From: Balneolaceae bacterium
GTDB taxonomy: Bacteria; Bacteroidota; Rhodothermia; Balneolales; Balneolaceae
NCBI GenBank assembly: GCA_006969905.1
Contig: CP030887.1
Location: 682,001-746,000, forward strand
Length of the DNA: 64,000 bases
Reading direction: 5' to 3'
A program made the position numbers and the translations under genes. A model generated the notes under the pieces. The model was given only the letters and a program-made list of their open reading frames with translations, was not told the origin of the DNA and did not search any database. Positions 18,211 to 27,247 of the stretch are shown here, one piece after another. Each line of letters opens with the position of its first letter. Positions within the stretch are counted from its first letter, which is position 1.

Positions 18211-18361
18211 AAAAATCTTTTAGTTTGATGCCAAAAAGGCGGTTTTCTGCTTTCTACAAAAGGAACTAAAGTTCTGGATAATTTGAGTTAGTTCAAAATA
18301 GAGATCGTTTCGATTCATGTTAAAAAAGCGCTTTCAATAAACCTTGTTTAACAGTGTAGCA

Positions 18362-19501
18362 CTACTTCTTACCCAGTGCCTGTGATAAATCTTTGATCAG
18401 ATCATCAATATGCTCCAAACCCACACTTAAACGGATCAGGTTTTCCGGGGTAGTTGAATCTTCACTTTCACTGGATCTACGATGTTCCCAGGTACTTTCC
18501 ACACCTCCCAGGCTTGTTGCACGGGTGATTAGTTTGGTTTTGGCCACTACAGAGAGTGTTTCTTTCGCATCACCATCGTAAAGAAAAGAGATCATCCCCC
18601 CAAATCCACTCATTTGGCTGCGGGCTATATCATGGCCCGGGTGATCCGGGAGTCCGGGGTAATACACCTCTCTCACTTTTGGGTGTTCAGCTAAATACTC
18701 AGCCACTTTCATAGCATTTTCATTGTGGCCCCTCATTCGATATGGAAAACTTCGGATACTTCGGCTCAACAGCCAGCAATCACGCGGTGAAGGTACTGCA
18801 CCCTGCCCTTTTTGTATTTCTGAAATGCGCTCAAAAAACTCATCCTTTTTAGCAGCGATAATTGCTCCACCCAGAATATCGCTATGTCCGGCCAGATATT
18901 TGGTGGTTGAATGCATCACCAGATCGGCCCCGTAATAGATTGGATTCAGATTCATAGGCGTTGGCCAGGTGTTATCTACGCAAACCAATGCTTTAATGGA
19001 TTTGGCAAAGTTGCACATCTTCTCCACATCCGTAATATGCAGCATAGGATTCGAAGGGGTTTCCACAAAAATCATCCGGGTATTCTTGCGGACATCTTCT
19101 TTAACCACATCCATATCCGTCATATTGGTAAAAGAATAGCTAATGCCCCACCTTTGTACATATTTTTTTAGCAGGTTTCGAGTACCGTGATATAAATCAT
19201 TTGGGAGCAGGATATGTGAACCTTCATCCAGTGCCTGGAAAACTACAGAAAGTGCCGCAACCCCTGAGGAAAAAGCTGCACAGGCTTCTCCCATTTCCAG
19301 GCTGGCAAGTAAATTTTCCAATTGCAGGCGATTAGGATTTTTATCCCGGGTGTAAATAAAATCCCCTTCCTGGTACCCGCGTTCATCGTGAACATAATTG
19401 GTTGATAATTCAAGCGGGGGCACTACAGCCCTGGAACCGGATTCATGCCCAAGCCCGGCATGTATGGCAATAGTTTCGATTTTTTTTGACTTCAAATTCA
19501 T
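18362..19501 (-). CDS. trans-sulfuration PLP enzyme (cystathionine gamma-synthase / beta- or gamma-lyase type)
   Basis: A 379-residue Cys/Met metabolism PLP-dependent enzyme. Seen: TIAIHAGLGHESGSRAVVPPLELSTNYV, YTRDKNPNRLQLENLLASLE (PLP-phosphate Tyr/Arg), FSSGVAALSVVFQAL, VCVDNTWPTP (PLP-ring Asp), and HSTTKYLAGHSDILGG with the Schiff-base lysine. The C-terminal SLGGVESTWEHR ... LIRLSVGLEHIDDLIKDL is typical. Members interconvert homoserine esters, cystathionine, cysteine and homocysteine; synthase and lyase are hard to separate by eye. The start overlaps the stop of the upstream M48 protease gene by four bases (ATGA), so the two are translationally coupled although no metabolic link is obvious. 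Confidence 0.9.
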   Translation of the reverse strand: MNLKSKKIETIAIHAGLGHESGSRAVVPPLELSTNYVHDERGYQEGDFIYTRDKNPNRLQLENLLASLEMGEACAAFSSGVAALSVVFQALDEGSHILLPNDLYHGTRNLLKKYVQRWGISYSFTNMTDMDVVKEDVRKNTRMIFVETPSNPMLHITDVEKMCNFAKSIKALVCVDNTWPTPMNLNPIYYGADLVMHSTTKYLAGHSDILGGAIIAAKKDEFFERISEIQKGQGAVPSPRDCWLLSRSIRSFPYRMRGHNENAMKVAEYLAEHPKVREVYYPGLPDHPGHDIARSQMSGFGGMISFLYDGDAKETLSVVAKTKLITRATSLGGVESTWEHRRSSESEDSTTPENLIRLSVGLEHIDDLIKDLSQALGKK

Positions 19502-20736
19502 ACGTCCAGTTTTTGTATAGCGTGAATACGTTGCAACACCGGTGGATGCGAGTAATTCAAGAACACATAAAATGGATGAGGAGTCAAGTTAGAAAGGTTG
19601 TCTTTGGATAATTTTTTCAGGGTAGAAATCATATCAGCAGGCTGTCCTGTGGTTTCAGCGGCAAAAGCATCTGCCTCATACTCGTGCTTACGGGAAGATA
19701 GCTGCATAAATATCGACAGGATCATATCAATGGGGGCATACAACATTCCGAAAAAGATAAGTCCGGCATATACGGACATTTCATCCATATAGAATGCATC
19801 AAATAGACCTTCAGCATTCAAAAAAATAGACAACAAGAAGAAAAGCACTCCCGATTGAACAAAGCCAGCGATCATTCCTTTAATAATGTGTTTCTTTTTA
19901 TAGTGACCAATTTCATGAGCTAAAACCGCGACCAATTCTTCATCGGTATGGTTTTCGATGAGGGTATCATAAAGAGCCACTCTTTTATTCTTTCCAAAAC
20001 CTGTAAAGAAAGCATTTGATTTACTGGAGCGTTTTGAACCGTCAATCACAAATAAACCTTTGAGCGGGAAATTCACTTTCTCGGTGTAGGCCTCAATTTT
20101 AGTTTTAAGTTCGCCTTCTTCCAGGGGAGTAAATTTGTTGAACAAGGGCATGATCCATGTCGGGGCTACATACTGCATGATCAGGGTAAATACGGTCACA
20201 GCACCCCAGGCATACAACCATGCCAGACTTCCGGTATAAATAAAGAAGGCAAGAATTCCTGCAAGTAGAGGTATCCCAATAACCAGTGCCAGAGCCAAAC
20301 CTTTTAACAAATCAAGCACAAAGGTTTTAGCCGTGGTTTTGTTAAAGCCAAAGCGTTCTTCAATTACAAAAGTAGAATAGATACTGAATGGAAGCGAGAT
20401 GACGGATTTGGCAATCATCAGGATGAAGATGTAGATCACCCCGGTTACCAGTTCCCCAAATTCCCATGCCCTCACAATTTCATCCAGCCAGTTAAAGCCT
20501 CCTGAAAACCAGAAGCCCAATACCAATGCCAGGTCAAAAATCCCGGTAATGAAACCGAACCGGGTTCCTACTTTGGTGTACTCCTGGGATTTGGCATAGG
20601 TCTCTTCATCATAAACTCCCTCAAACTCCTTGGGCAATTCTTTGGAAAGCGATTTCAGGTTAAGATAATTGGATACCAGGTCCAGGATAAAATCAACGGC
20701 AATGGTTGCCAGTATGATGATTGCGTAAATGTTCAT
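19498..20736 (-). CDS. M48 family zinc metalloprotease, Ste24/CAAX-protease-like
   Basis: A 412-residue membrane protease of the Ste24p group. Zinc motif: VLAHEIGHYKKKH near residue 275, with a second zinc glutamate in SRKHEYEADAFAAETTG. At least five hydrophobic helices flank the site, and the N-terminal region (PKEFEGVYDEETYAKSQEYT) matches the CAAX-protease N domain. FVIEERFGFNKTTAKTFVLD is a typical family loop. In bacteria these enzymes act in membrane protein quality control rather than on prenylated proteins. Upstream is a divergent intergenic region of about 250 bases. Confidence 0.92.
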   Translation of the reverse strand: MNIYAIIILATIAVDFILDLVSNYLNLKSLSKELPKEFEGVYDEETYAKSQEYTKVGTRFGFITGIFDLALVLGFWFSGGFNWLDEIVRAWEFGELVTGVIYIFILMIAKSVISLPFSIYSTFVIEERFGFNKTTAKTFVLDLLKGLALALVIGIPLLAGILAFFIYTGSLAWLYAWGAVTVFTLIMQYVAPTWIMPLFNKFTPLEEGELKTKIEAYTEKVNFPLKGLFVIDGSKRSSKSNAFFTGFGKNKRVALYDTLIENHTDEELVAVLAHEIGHYKKKHIIKGMIAGFVQSGVLFFLLSIFLNAEGLFDAFYMDEMSVYAGLIFFGMLYAPIDMILSIFMQLSSRKHEYEADAFAAETTGQPADMISTLKKLSKDNLSNLTPHPFYVFLNYSHPPVLQRIHAIQKLDV

Positions 20737-20991
20737 GAAGAATAATCGTCTTTATTTGTGACGCCAAAGGTAAGCAATACCAAACAAAGCTAAATCATGT
20801 ATTTGAAAGATGGTTGGCTTGAATGTGGGATTGGAAAAAAATATGCTGGTTTAAAGCAATCTATTGTTCATGAAAAAAAATGTTTTTGAGGAACTAATAC
20901 TTTGAAAACCTCCTATAACAAATTCCTAAGCCAAATATAATCTTGGACTTTTTTAACCCGGCTTATGTCAAATACGGAGGTACCATTTATA

Positions 20992-21558
20992 ATGAAAATC
21001 ATCCTTCTTGCAATAGTGTTTTTTTGTATTGGATTGGTCAGCAACCCAATCCCTTGTTATTCTCAAGTTAAGGGAAGCTGGTCAATTGGGTTTAGCATTG
21101 GGATGTTTACAAAGGGTGGTGTTTTTGTAAAATACTATTTTGAAGATGGGGTAGCTTTAGAAGTCTTTGGTGGTGGTTTCCCTCATATTCTTCATGCTGG
21201 TTCTGAGGTAAGCATTCACCCTTTCATGTTTACCCCCTCAGATTATCGAAATTTTGCAGTTACAGGTGGATATTCTTGGTTCGAAAGTTCTGGTCCTTAT
21301 TCTTCATCGAATGGACGGGGTATTAACATTGGAACTGAAATTAGCTTTACGACCAAACAGAGCCAATTATTTACGGAAGATGGTATTAATGAAAACTTTT
21401 TTATTTCAATCGGAGGAACCTACATTATAAAACAGGAGCTTACTATTCATGATAAAGAGGGTTATAAAAATCTTAACAATGGCCAAGATACTTCTCAAGT
21501 TCAGTTAAATTGGCTCCCTTTTATTGAAGCTGGTCTTGTGATTTATAATAATCATTAA
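20992..21558 (+). CDS. exported protein of unknown function, beta-barrel-like
   Basis: Not recognised. A 188-residue protein with a clear signal peptide (MKIILLAIVFFCIGLVSNPIPCYSQ) and a mature part rich in Gly and aromatic residues in alternating pattern (SIGFSIGMFTKGGVFVKYYF; RGINIGTEISFTT; NFFISIGGTYIIKQE), as in small outer-membrane beta-barrels. The frame runs upstream to an ATG at 20965, but GGAGG at 20976-20980 is placed to serve the ATG at 20992, which also gives the better signal peptide. It has its own intergenic spaces on both sides, so it is probably monocistronic. Confidence 0.6.
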   Translation: MKIILLAIVFFCIGLVSNPIPCYSQVKGSWSIGFSIGMFTKGGVFVKYYFEDGVALEVFGGGFPHILHAGSEVSIHPFMFTPSDYRNFAVTGGYSWFESSGPYSSSNGRGINIGTEISFTTKQSQLFTEDGINENFFISIGGTYIIKQELTIHDKEGYKNLNNGQDTSQVQLNWLPFIEAGLVIYNNH

Positions 21559-21744
21559 TCCTCACTGTAATTTGGTAACTATTCAAAAACCTTGTTAACA
21601 ACCCCTCTTAATGATTCTTAAAACAAAGCAAGAATGACTTTTTAAGCACCTATGCCCGTTGGGAATAAAACTTTGATCAAGAAATAGCTTTATGTCTGAA
21701 TTATCTTTTCTTCTATTCCTTCTATCTAACCCATAGATTCTTTC

Positions 21745-21768
21745 AAATAGTTTAATGTTAAACTATTT
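21745..21768. promoter_or_regulatory. perfect palindromic operator candidate upstream of the electrophile-type operon
   Basis: Arms AAATAGTTTAA and TTAAACTATTT (11 bp, perfect) are separated by TG. The palindrome ends 36 bases before the start codon of the VOC-family gene. The next bases include TATTTTTG (21771-21778), which fits the Bacteroidota-type -7 element TAnnTTTG, so a bound dimeric repressor would sit at the promoter. A strong AAGGAG ribosome binding site follows at 21794-21799. MarR/HxlR-type repressors commonly use such sites, but no regulator gene of that kind is in the window. Confidence 0.55.
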
Positions 21769-21804
21769 TCTATTTTTGTTCCGAATTAAAAACAAGGAGT
21801 AATC

Positions 21805-22746
21805 ATGGAACATCAAAAAGGACTTCATCACATTACCGTTTTGGCAGGCGATCCTGTAGAAAACGCGCGCTTTTATATCAAAAAGCTGGGCATGCGTATG
21901 GTCAAAAAATCTGTTAACCAGGACGATCCCGGTACCTATCATTTGTTTTATGGCAATGAAGCGGCTAATCCCGGTTCCAGCATTACTTTCTTTCCCTGGC
22001 CAAGAGCTCATAAGGGGCAAACAGGGACCGGGGAATCCGTTAACGTAGCTTTCCAGGTTCCTGAGGGATCAGAGGAGTACTGGATTAAACGGCTGGAAAG
22101 TGAAGACATCCAACATTCGGATTTCTTCGAAACCTTTGGTAAGCCCGGAATCCGTTTCAACGATCCCGATGGATTGGAACTGGATTTGATTTTTGATGGC
22201 AAGGCCAAAGAAAAAGTGAGTCAATATGAAAGCCCTGTACCTGTTGAACATGCAATACAGGGATTTTGGTCTACCCGGTTAAAGCTCGCAAAAGCAGATG
22301 GTACTGCAGATATTTTAACCAATATCCTTGGGTTTGATGAAACAACATCAAACGGCGACCTGTCTTTATTCCAAACTAATGCCGACATCGGAAGCAGGTT
22401 AATTATTGAAGAAACCGGAACTGACGAATATGGAAAAGGCGGAAGAGGTATTGTGCATCATGTGGCATTCCGGGCTGCTGACCGGGAAAACCTCGATGAG
22501 ATGCGTGAGCAGGTAGCCCTCAAGGGACTAAACCCTACTCACATCATTGACCGGCACTGGTTCAAATCAGTGTACTACCGTGAGCCGGGCGGGGTGCTTT
22601 TTGAGATGGCCAGCGATGATCCCGGTTATGCAGTAGACGAGGACTTTGAGAAACTGGGTGAAAAGCTCATACTTACTCCCTGGCTCGAACCCAGAAGAGA
22701 ACTCATCGAACGCACACTTCCAAAAATTGATTTGGATCAATTATGA
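21805..22746 (+). CDS. VOC-family ring-cleaving dioxygenase (MhqE/MhqO/LinE-like)
   Basis: A 313-residue protein with two vicinal-oxygen-chelate (glyoxalase) modules. Likely Fe ligands are intact: His in KGLHHITV near residue 9, His in GIVHHVAF near residue 215, and Glu in GGVLFEMASDDPG near residue 265. The sequence pattern (HHITVLAGDPVENARFYIKKLGMRMVKKSVNQDDPGTYHLFYG) is that of the dioxygenases paired with MhqD esterases in Bacillus methylhydroquinone/catechol resistance operons. It would open hydroquinone or catechol rings. First gene of a tight operon behind a palindromic operator candidate; its stop overlaps the esterase start as ATGA. Confidence 0.88.
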   Translation: MEHQKGLHHITVLAGDPVENARFYIKKLGMRMVKKSVNQDDPGTYHLFYGNEAANPGSSITFFPWPRAHKGQTGTGESVNVAFQVPEGSEEYWIKRLESEDIQHSDFFETFGKPGIRFNDPDGLELDLIFDGKAKEKVSQYESPVPVEHAIQGFWSTRLKLAKADGTADILTNILGFDETTSNGDLSLFQTNADIGSRLIIEETGTDEYGKGGRGIVHHVAFRAADRENLDEMREQVALKGLNPTHIIDRHWFKSVYYREPGGVLFEMASDDPGYAVDEDFEKLGEKLILTPWLEPRRELIERTLPKIDLDQL

Positions 22747-23414
22747 GTATCGTAATTATTCAAGATCAAAATAGCTTTGATGGCCCCCATCAGCCTGAAT
22801 CTATATACCAAACTGGTGCGCCGGTTAAAGAAGCAGAATATGCTTTTGTAATGATTCATGGGCGTGGGGCCTCGGCTCCAAGTATCCTCGGGCTAGCCAA
22901 TGAACTGGGTCATAAAGATAAAATTCATTTCAGGGCACCCCAGGCTTCGGGTTATACCTGGTACCCATACTCATTTTTAGCGCCCACCGAACAAAACCAA
23001 CCCGGGCTCAACTCAGGGTTACAAGCGGTTTATAATACTATTGCCTCTCTTGAAAATGACGGCTTTGTGAAAGAACAGATCTTTATTCTTGGATTCTCCC
23101 AGGGAGCCTGCCTCGCTTCTGAATTTGTAGCACGCCATCCCGCTAAGTATGCCGGTTTAATTGCATTAAGCGGAGGGTTGATTGGCGATGTGATAGACTC
23201 GAATTCTTATAGTGGTGATCTGTCCGGAACCCCTGTTTTTATGGGTTGCAGTGATATTGACCCCCATATTCCGGTTACACGCGTGCACGAATCAGAGGCA
23301 GTTTTTGAAAAGCTGGGAGCTGAAGTTACGAAAAAGATTTACCCGGGCATGGGACACCTTGTCAACGAAGATGAGATTCGCCATATTAACAGCCTGATAA
23401 ATTCAAGAATCTAA
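22743..23414 (+). CDS. alpha/beta hydrolase (MhqD-like carboxylesterase/phospholipase)
   Basis: A 223-residue serine hydrolase of the carboxylesterase/phospholipase family. Catalytic triad: Ser in ILGFSQGACLA (GxSxG), Asp in GCSDIDPHIP, and His in GMGHLVNEDE. MIHGRGASAPSILGLA forms the oxyanion side. The pairing with a VOC dioxygenase, overlapping by 4 bases, mirrors the mhqED pair of Bacilli, where the esterase is induced by quinone-like electrophiles. The actual substrate (aromatic ester, thiol ester adduct or lipid) is unknown. No signal peptide, so cytoplasmic. Confidence 0.88.
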   Translation: MSIVIIQDQNSFDGPHQPESIYQTGAPVKEAEYAFVMIHGRGASAPSILGLANELGHKDKIHFRAPQASGYTWYPYSFLAPTEQNQPGLNSGLQAVYNTIASLENDGFVKEQIFILGFSQGACLASEFVARHPAKYAGLIALSGGLIGDVIDSNSYSGDLSGTPVFMGCSDIDPHIPVTRVHESEAVFEKLGAEVTKKIYPGMGHLVNEDEIRHINSLINSRI

Positions 23415-23427
23415 CTGCGATAACTAA

Positions 23428-24990
23428 ATGGAAATTCTCTGGCTTGGGCTGGCTTATGCACTTGGGATGGGTGTGCAGGCGCTCCGACTTCCACCTCTCA
23501 TCGGGTACCTGGCTGCCGGTATTGTACTTTCGGCATTCAGCATTGATGTAAACGAAGAAATCATCCACCAGATCGGCCACCTCGGTGTTCTGTTGTTACT
23601 CTTTACAGTCGGCTTACATCTTCGATTAAAAAATATAATACGCCCTGAGGTTTTCGGTGCCGGGGGAATTCACCTTACGGTAAGCGCGATCATTTTCGGT
23701 TTCCTTGCTTTTGCCTTTGGATATGACCCGGTTGCTTCATTGATAATCGGGGTATTACTTGGTTTTTCCAGCACGGTATTAGCTGCAAAAGCACTGGAAG
23801 CCAGAGGAGAATTAGGAGCCTATCACGCTCGTGTTTCTATTGGTATTTTGATTTTACAGGACCTGGTTGCAATAATCATCCTGGCACTCACCGGAGGGGG
23901 GTTACCTTCTGTATGGAGCCTGGGACTGCTTGCACTTCCATTCCTGCGTCCCCTATTAATCCGCTTACTCACCGCCAGCGGCCACGAAGAACTGCAGCTT
24001 CTTTACGGAATTATCCTGGCAATCGGAACGGGAACCCTTTTTGAAGTACTGGGACTCTCTTCTGAATTAGGAGCGCTGGCAGCGGGTGCTTTGCTATCAG
24101 GTCACGGTGCTGCCGATGAATTAGCTGAAAAACTTTGGGGAATTAAAGAGGTTTTTCTTGTTGGCTTCTTCCTGGAAGTAGGGCTGGCCGGATTACCCAA
24201 CATGGATGCCCTGGTATTCTCACTGGTAATTTTGGCTTTACTACCCATAAAATCAGTAATGTTTTTCTTCCTGTTGGTGGGCTTCAAACTAAGATCCAGA
24301 AACTCTTTTATGGTAACCGCTACACTTAGCTCGTATAGTGAATTTACCCTTATTGCCGGAGTAGCTGCGGCTTCTGCCGGATTTATACCGGAATCAGCTA
24401 TCATAGTTTTTGCCCTGGTTACAGCTGTTTCTTATGCTATAAATGCACCTATATCTTCGGGGGCAAACCAAATCTGGAACAAACTTGAATTTAAATTGCT
24501 GCCTTTTGAACGGGATGTAAAACACCCCGGGCAACAGGTATTCAACCTTGGGGGAGCAAATTACCTGGTAATGGGAATGGGGCAGGCCGGAATAGCTTCT
24601 TACGATTACCTGAAAGAGCGGGGGCATCGTGTAACAGGCATGGATATTGACCCCGCTGTATTGGAGGAAAACCTGAAAGCCCGACGGCGCATAGTTTACG
24701 GGGATGCACAGGATCCTGAACTTTGGCAGAATATTGATCTTTCGGAAGTGAAAGCAGTAATACTTGCCGTCCGTAATCCAGAGGCCAAAGTTCAGGCTAC
24801 CAAGATGATGCGTGAAAATAAATACAAAAACGACATCTATGCGTTAACTATGCGGGATGACGAACATGTACATCTCCGTGAAGCCGGGGCCAATGCGGTA
24901 TGCCTTCCGCTAAAACAGGCTGGCCAAAAACTGGCAGAACTTAGTATTTCGGACGAAATGGATGGTTCCATGTCCTTAGAATTCGCATGA
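23428..24990 (+). CDS. Kef-type K+/H+ antiporter (CPA2) with RCK domain
   Basis: A 520-residue monovalent cation:proton antiporter-2. About 12 transmembrane helices in residues 1-365 (LRLPPLIGYLAAGIVLSAF; LLLFTVGLHLRLKNI; LGFSSTVLAAKALEARGELG) are followed by a cytoplasmic TrkA-N/RCK nucleotide-binding domain (NYLVMGMGQAGIASYDYLKERGHRVTGMDIDP ... RIVYGDAQDPELW). In Kef systems K+ efflux is triggered by electrophile-thiol adducts and acidifies the cytoplasm as a defence. Its place 13 bases after the MhqD-like gene fits that role; the thiol here would be bacillithiol rather than glutathione, given bshA in the window (inference). Confidence 0.92.
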   Translation: MEILWLGLAYALGMGVQALRLPPLIGYLAAGIVLSAFSIDVNEEIIHQIGHLGVLLLLFTVGLHLRLKNIIRPEVFGAGGIHLTVSAIIFGFLAFAFGYDPVASLIIGVLLGFSSTVLAAKALEARGELGAYHARVSIGILILQDLVAIIILALTGGGLPSVWSLGLLALPFLRPLLIRLLTASGHEELQLLYGIILAIGTGTLFEVLGLSSELGALAAGALLSGHGAADELAEKLWGIKEVFLVGFFLEVGLAGLPNMDALVFSLVILALLPIKSVMFFFLLVGFKLRSRNSFMVTATLSSYSEFTLIAGVAAASAGFIPESAIIVFALVTAVSYAINAPISSGANQIWNKLEFKLLPFERDVKHPGQQVFNLGGANYLVMGMGQAGIASYDYLKERGHRVTGMDIDPAVLEENLKARRRIVYGDAQDPELWQNIDLSEVKAVILAVRNPEAKVQATKMMRENKYKNDIYALTMRDDEHVHLREAGANAVCLPLKQAGQKLAELSISDEMDGSMSLEFA

Positions 24991-24991
24991 T

Positions 24992-25546
24992 ATGGCCGGT
25001 TATTCACTTGATATCCGCAATGGAGAAGCATTCAAAGGTAATGAACATGCTTCTCTTGTACTTATTGAGTATGGGGATTATGAGTGCCCGTATAGCCGTA
25101 TGGGATACCGGTTTGTACAACGCATTCTCAAAGATCATTCTGATGATATTAAATTCTTATTCCGCCATTTCCCTATAAAAAAGAAACACCCGAATGCCGA
25201 AATTTGTGCCGAAGCTGCCTTGTGTGCAAACGACCAGGGTAAATTTTGGGAAATGCATGACCTGATGTTCAACAATAACCTCAAACTAAGCCGTGATAAG
25301 CTGGATGAATTCGCTGAAGAACTCGAATTGGATTTGAGGAAGTTTCATATTGACCTGGAAACCCATCAATTCTTAAAGTGGGTTCAGCAGGATTTCAGAA
25401 GTGGAGTAAAGCATGGCGTGAACGATACCCCTACTTTTTTCCTGAATAAAGAAAAGTACACCGGGAAACTGGATTTAAAGGAACTGAAAGCATTTATTGA
25501 TACTCAACTAAACTTATTGAAATGGCCTGCGACCACCAACAAATGA
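24992..25546 (+). CDS. DsbA-like thioredoxin-fold protein with CPYS active site
   Basis: A 184-residue DsbA-family protein without a signal peptide, so cytoplasmic. The active-site region reads EYGDYECPYSRMGYR: Cys32 is present but the second Cys of CxxC is Ser35. The cis-Pro loop is NDTPTFFLN, and the helical insertion (AEICAEAALCANDQGKFWEMHDLMF) is the family hallmark. A CxxS site suggests a monothiol activity such as adduct handling or glutathione/bacillithiol-type exchange rather than a dithiol oxidase. It starts one base after the antiporter stop and overlaps the zinc-finger gene by 25 bases. DsbA-like domains are often found beside or fused to antiporters. Confidence 0.85.
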   Translation: MAGYSLDIRNGEAFKGNEHASLVLIEYGDYECPYSRMGYRFVQRILKDHSDDIKFLFRHFPIKKKHPNAEICAEAALCANDQGKFWEMHDLMFNNNLKLSRDKLDEFAEELELDLRKFHIDLETHQFLKWVQQDFRSGVKHGVNDTPTFFLNKEKYTGKLDLKELKAFIDTQLNLLKWPATTNK

Positions 25547-25773
25547 TAGAAATTACAGAACCCAATGGTCATGAGTGCGAAACTTGTATTCAGCAGGGAG
25601 ATAGCTGGATTCATTTGAGGATGTGTATGACTTGCGGATATGTTGGCTGTTGTGATTCCTCGAAAAATAAACATGCCCGGAAGCATTACATGAGAAATGA
25701 CCATCCCATTATTCGCTCTGTTGAACCCGGGGAAGAATGGCGTTACTGTTACATCCATAATGAGATGCTATGA
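25522..25773 (+). CDS. UBP-type zinc-finger protein
   Basis: An 83-residue stand-alone ZnF-UBP domain. Likely zinc ligands are visible in order: Cys3, His5, Cys19, Cys22, Cys35, Cys38, Cys43, His51, His55, and later His residues (NDHPII; YCYIHNE). In eukaryotes the domain binds the ubiquitin C-terminus; bacteria lack ubiquitin, and the free-standing bacterial version is known mainly from conserved neighbourhoods like this one, with redox and two-component genes. It may sense metal or thiol-reactive compounds through its Cys cluster (inference). Its start lies inside the DsbA-like gene and its stop overlaps the kinase start as ATGA. Confidence 0.88.
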   Translation: MACDHQQMIEITEPNGHECETCIQQGDSWIHLRMCMTCGYVGCCDSSKNKHARKHYMRNDHPIIRSVEPGEEWRYCYIHNEML

Positions 25774-27167
25774 GTACTATGAATGAGTATGCAGTAAATG
25801 TACTGCAAAGCTTTTCCCAGTTTTCCGAAGTTCCAGAAGATCAGCTAATGTGGTTGGTTGAGAATTCCAGTATTTGTACTTACATGGTGGGCGAAAAGAT
25901 TTTTGAGCCGGGATCTGACGTCACTAAAATGTTCATTATCCTGGATGGGACCATTCGCATTCAACTACCTCGCGGAAACTCATTCGAATCCCTCGGAGAG
26001 TTCACTACCGGTGATATATCCGGGCGGCTTCCCTTTTCCAGGATGCAATCCACCATAGCTTATTTAACCGTAATTGAAGATGCTACTATTTTAGAAACCC
26101 ATGAAGACCTTTTCGTTGAGATTACCAAGAGATATGAGTTGATCGAGGCTTTGGTTCATAGCTTATCTGATCGGATCAGGAATTTCACTTCCCGGCAACA
26201 GCAAAATGAAAAGCTGGTAGCGCTGGGCAAACTTTCTGCCGGGCTTGCCCATGAACTGAATAATCCCGCTTCAGCAATGGTGAGAGGTGCTACAGAACTT
26301 AAAAGGAGGCTCCGAACTACCCCGGATAAGTTTAAAGCCGTAATGAATATCCAGCTCACCAATGAACAGGTTGATGCTGTAAATGAGCTGGTTTTCCAAA
26401 AAGCAGGTAAAGGCCTGTCAAATAATCAATCCTTGATGGAGCGAACCGCACTAGAAGATGAACTCACTGACTGGATGGAAGATCATGGCGTGGAAGAAGG
26501 CTTCGAATACTCCAATACTTTTGCTGATTTTTGTTTTGATGTGGATGATCTTGAATTCGTTAAAGAGCACGTGGAAGAGGCATACCTTCCGGCTGTATTG
26601 GGTTGGATTGAAGATGTATTAACTACTGAAAAAATGGTGGAAGAGATTGAAGATTCTGCCAAGAGAATATCAGACCTGATCTCATCAGTAAAAACCTATT
26701 CGCACATGGACAGGGGAAGCGATAAGGAAGTAGTTGACCTAAGAAAATCTTTGAAAAGCACGGTTACCATGCTAAACCATAAGGCAAAGCAAAAGCAGGT
26801 TGATATAGAGCTGAATATTCCTAAAAACCTGCCGGAGTTTTGCGGTTTTGTAAGCGAATTGAACCAGGTATGGACGAATCTTCTGGATAATGCCATTGAT
26901 GCTGTTGATGAAGGGGGAAAAATTTCCGTAGAAGCTTCTTCAAAAAACGGAAATCTGATTATGCACTTTAATGACAATGGGGAAGGAATCCCGGAAGAAA
27001 TCCGAAACAGTATTTTTGACCCGTTTTTTACTACCAAAGATGTAGGCGAAGGCACGGGATTGGGACTGGATGTGGTTCATAAAATTGTGAACAAACATGG
27101 GGGAACTATTAATGTTACTTCCGAACCGGGTAGCACTACTTTTGAACTTATTTTTCCACTTTCTTAG
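25770..27167 (+). CDS. soluble sensor histidine kinase with cyclic-nucleotide-binding domain
   Basis: A 465-residue kinase. Residues about 10-130 form a cNMP-binding (CRP-like) sensor ([43 protein letters not shown] ... [16 protein letters not shown]). The HisKA helix follows, with the phospho-acceptor His161 in [16 protein letters not shown] ~100-residue helical insertion precedes the HATPase_c domain, which has N box [13 protein letters not shown]1 [17 protein letters not shown] and G2 GTGLGL. There is no transmembrane helix, so it senses a cytoplasmic signal. The downstream receiver-containing FAD protein is the obvious phosphotransfer partner. The N-terminal domain may bind something other than a cyclic nucleotide; this could not be judged. 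Confidence 0.9.
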   Translation: MSTMNEYAVNVLQSFSQFSEVPEDQLMWLVENSSICTYMVGEKIFEPGSDVTKMFIILDGTIRIQLPRGNSFESLGEFTTGDISGRLPFSRMQSTIAYLTVIEDATILETHEDLFVEITKRYELIEALVHSLSDRIRNFTSRQQQNEKLVALGKLSAGLAHELNNPASAMVRGATELKRRLRTTPDKFKAVMNIQLTNEQVDAVNELVFQKAGKGLSNNQSLMERTALEDELTDWMEDHGVEEGFEYSNTFADFCFDVDDLEFVKEHVEEAYLPAVLGWIEDVLTTEKMVEEIEDSAKRISDLISSVKTYSHMDRGSDKEVVDLRKSLKSTVTMLNHKAKQKQVDIELNIPKNLPEFCGFVSELNQVWTNLLDNAIDAVDEGGKISVEASSKNGNLIMHFNDNGEGIPEEIRNSIFDPFFTTKDVGEGTGLGLDVVHKIVNKHGGTINVTSEPGSTTFELIFPLS

Positions 27168-27185
27168 TAACGTTAAGTTTTAAGC

Positions 27186-27225
27186 GCTAAATGTTAAATG
27201 GAAATCATCATATTTAACATTTAGC
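27186..27225. repeat. 14-bp perfect inverted repeat between kinase and receiver-FAD genes
   Basis: Arms GCTAAATGTTAAAT (27186-27199) and ATTTAACATTTAGC (27212-27225) flank a 12-base spacer. There is no U-run after it, so it is not a simple terminator. It could be an operator or an RNA hairpin that sets the ratio between the six-gene operon and the downstream oxidoreductase. Confidence 0.6.
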
Positions 27226-27247
27226 ACTGAGCAATTAAAATTGAATC

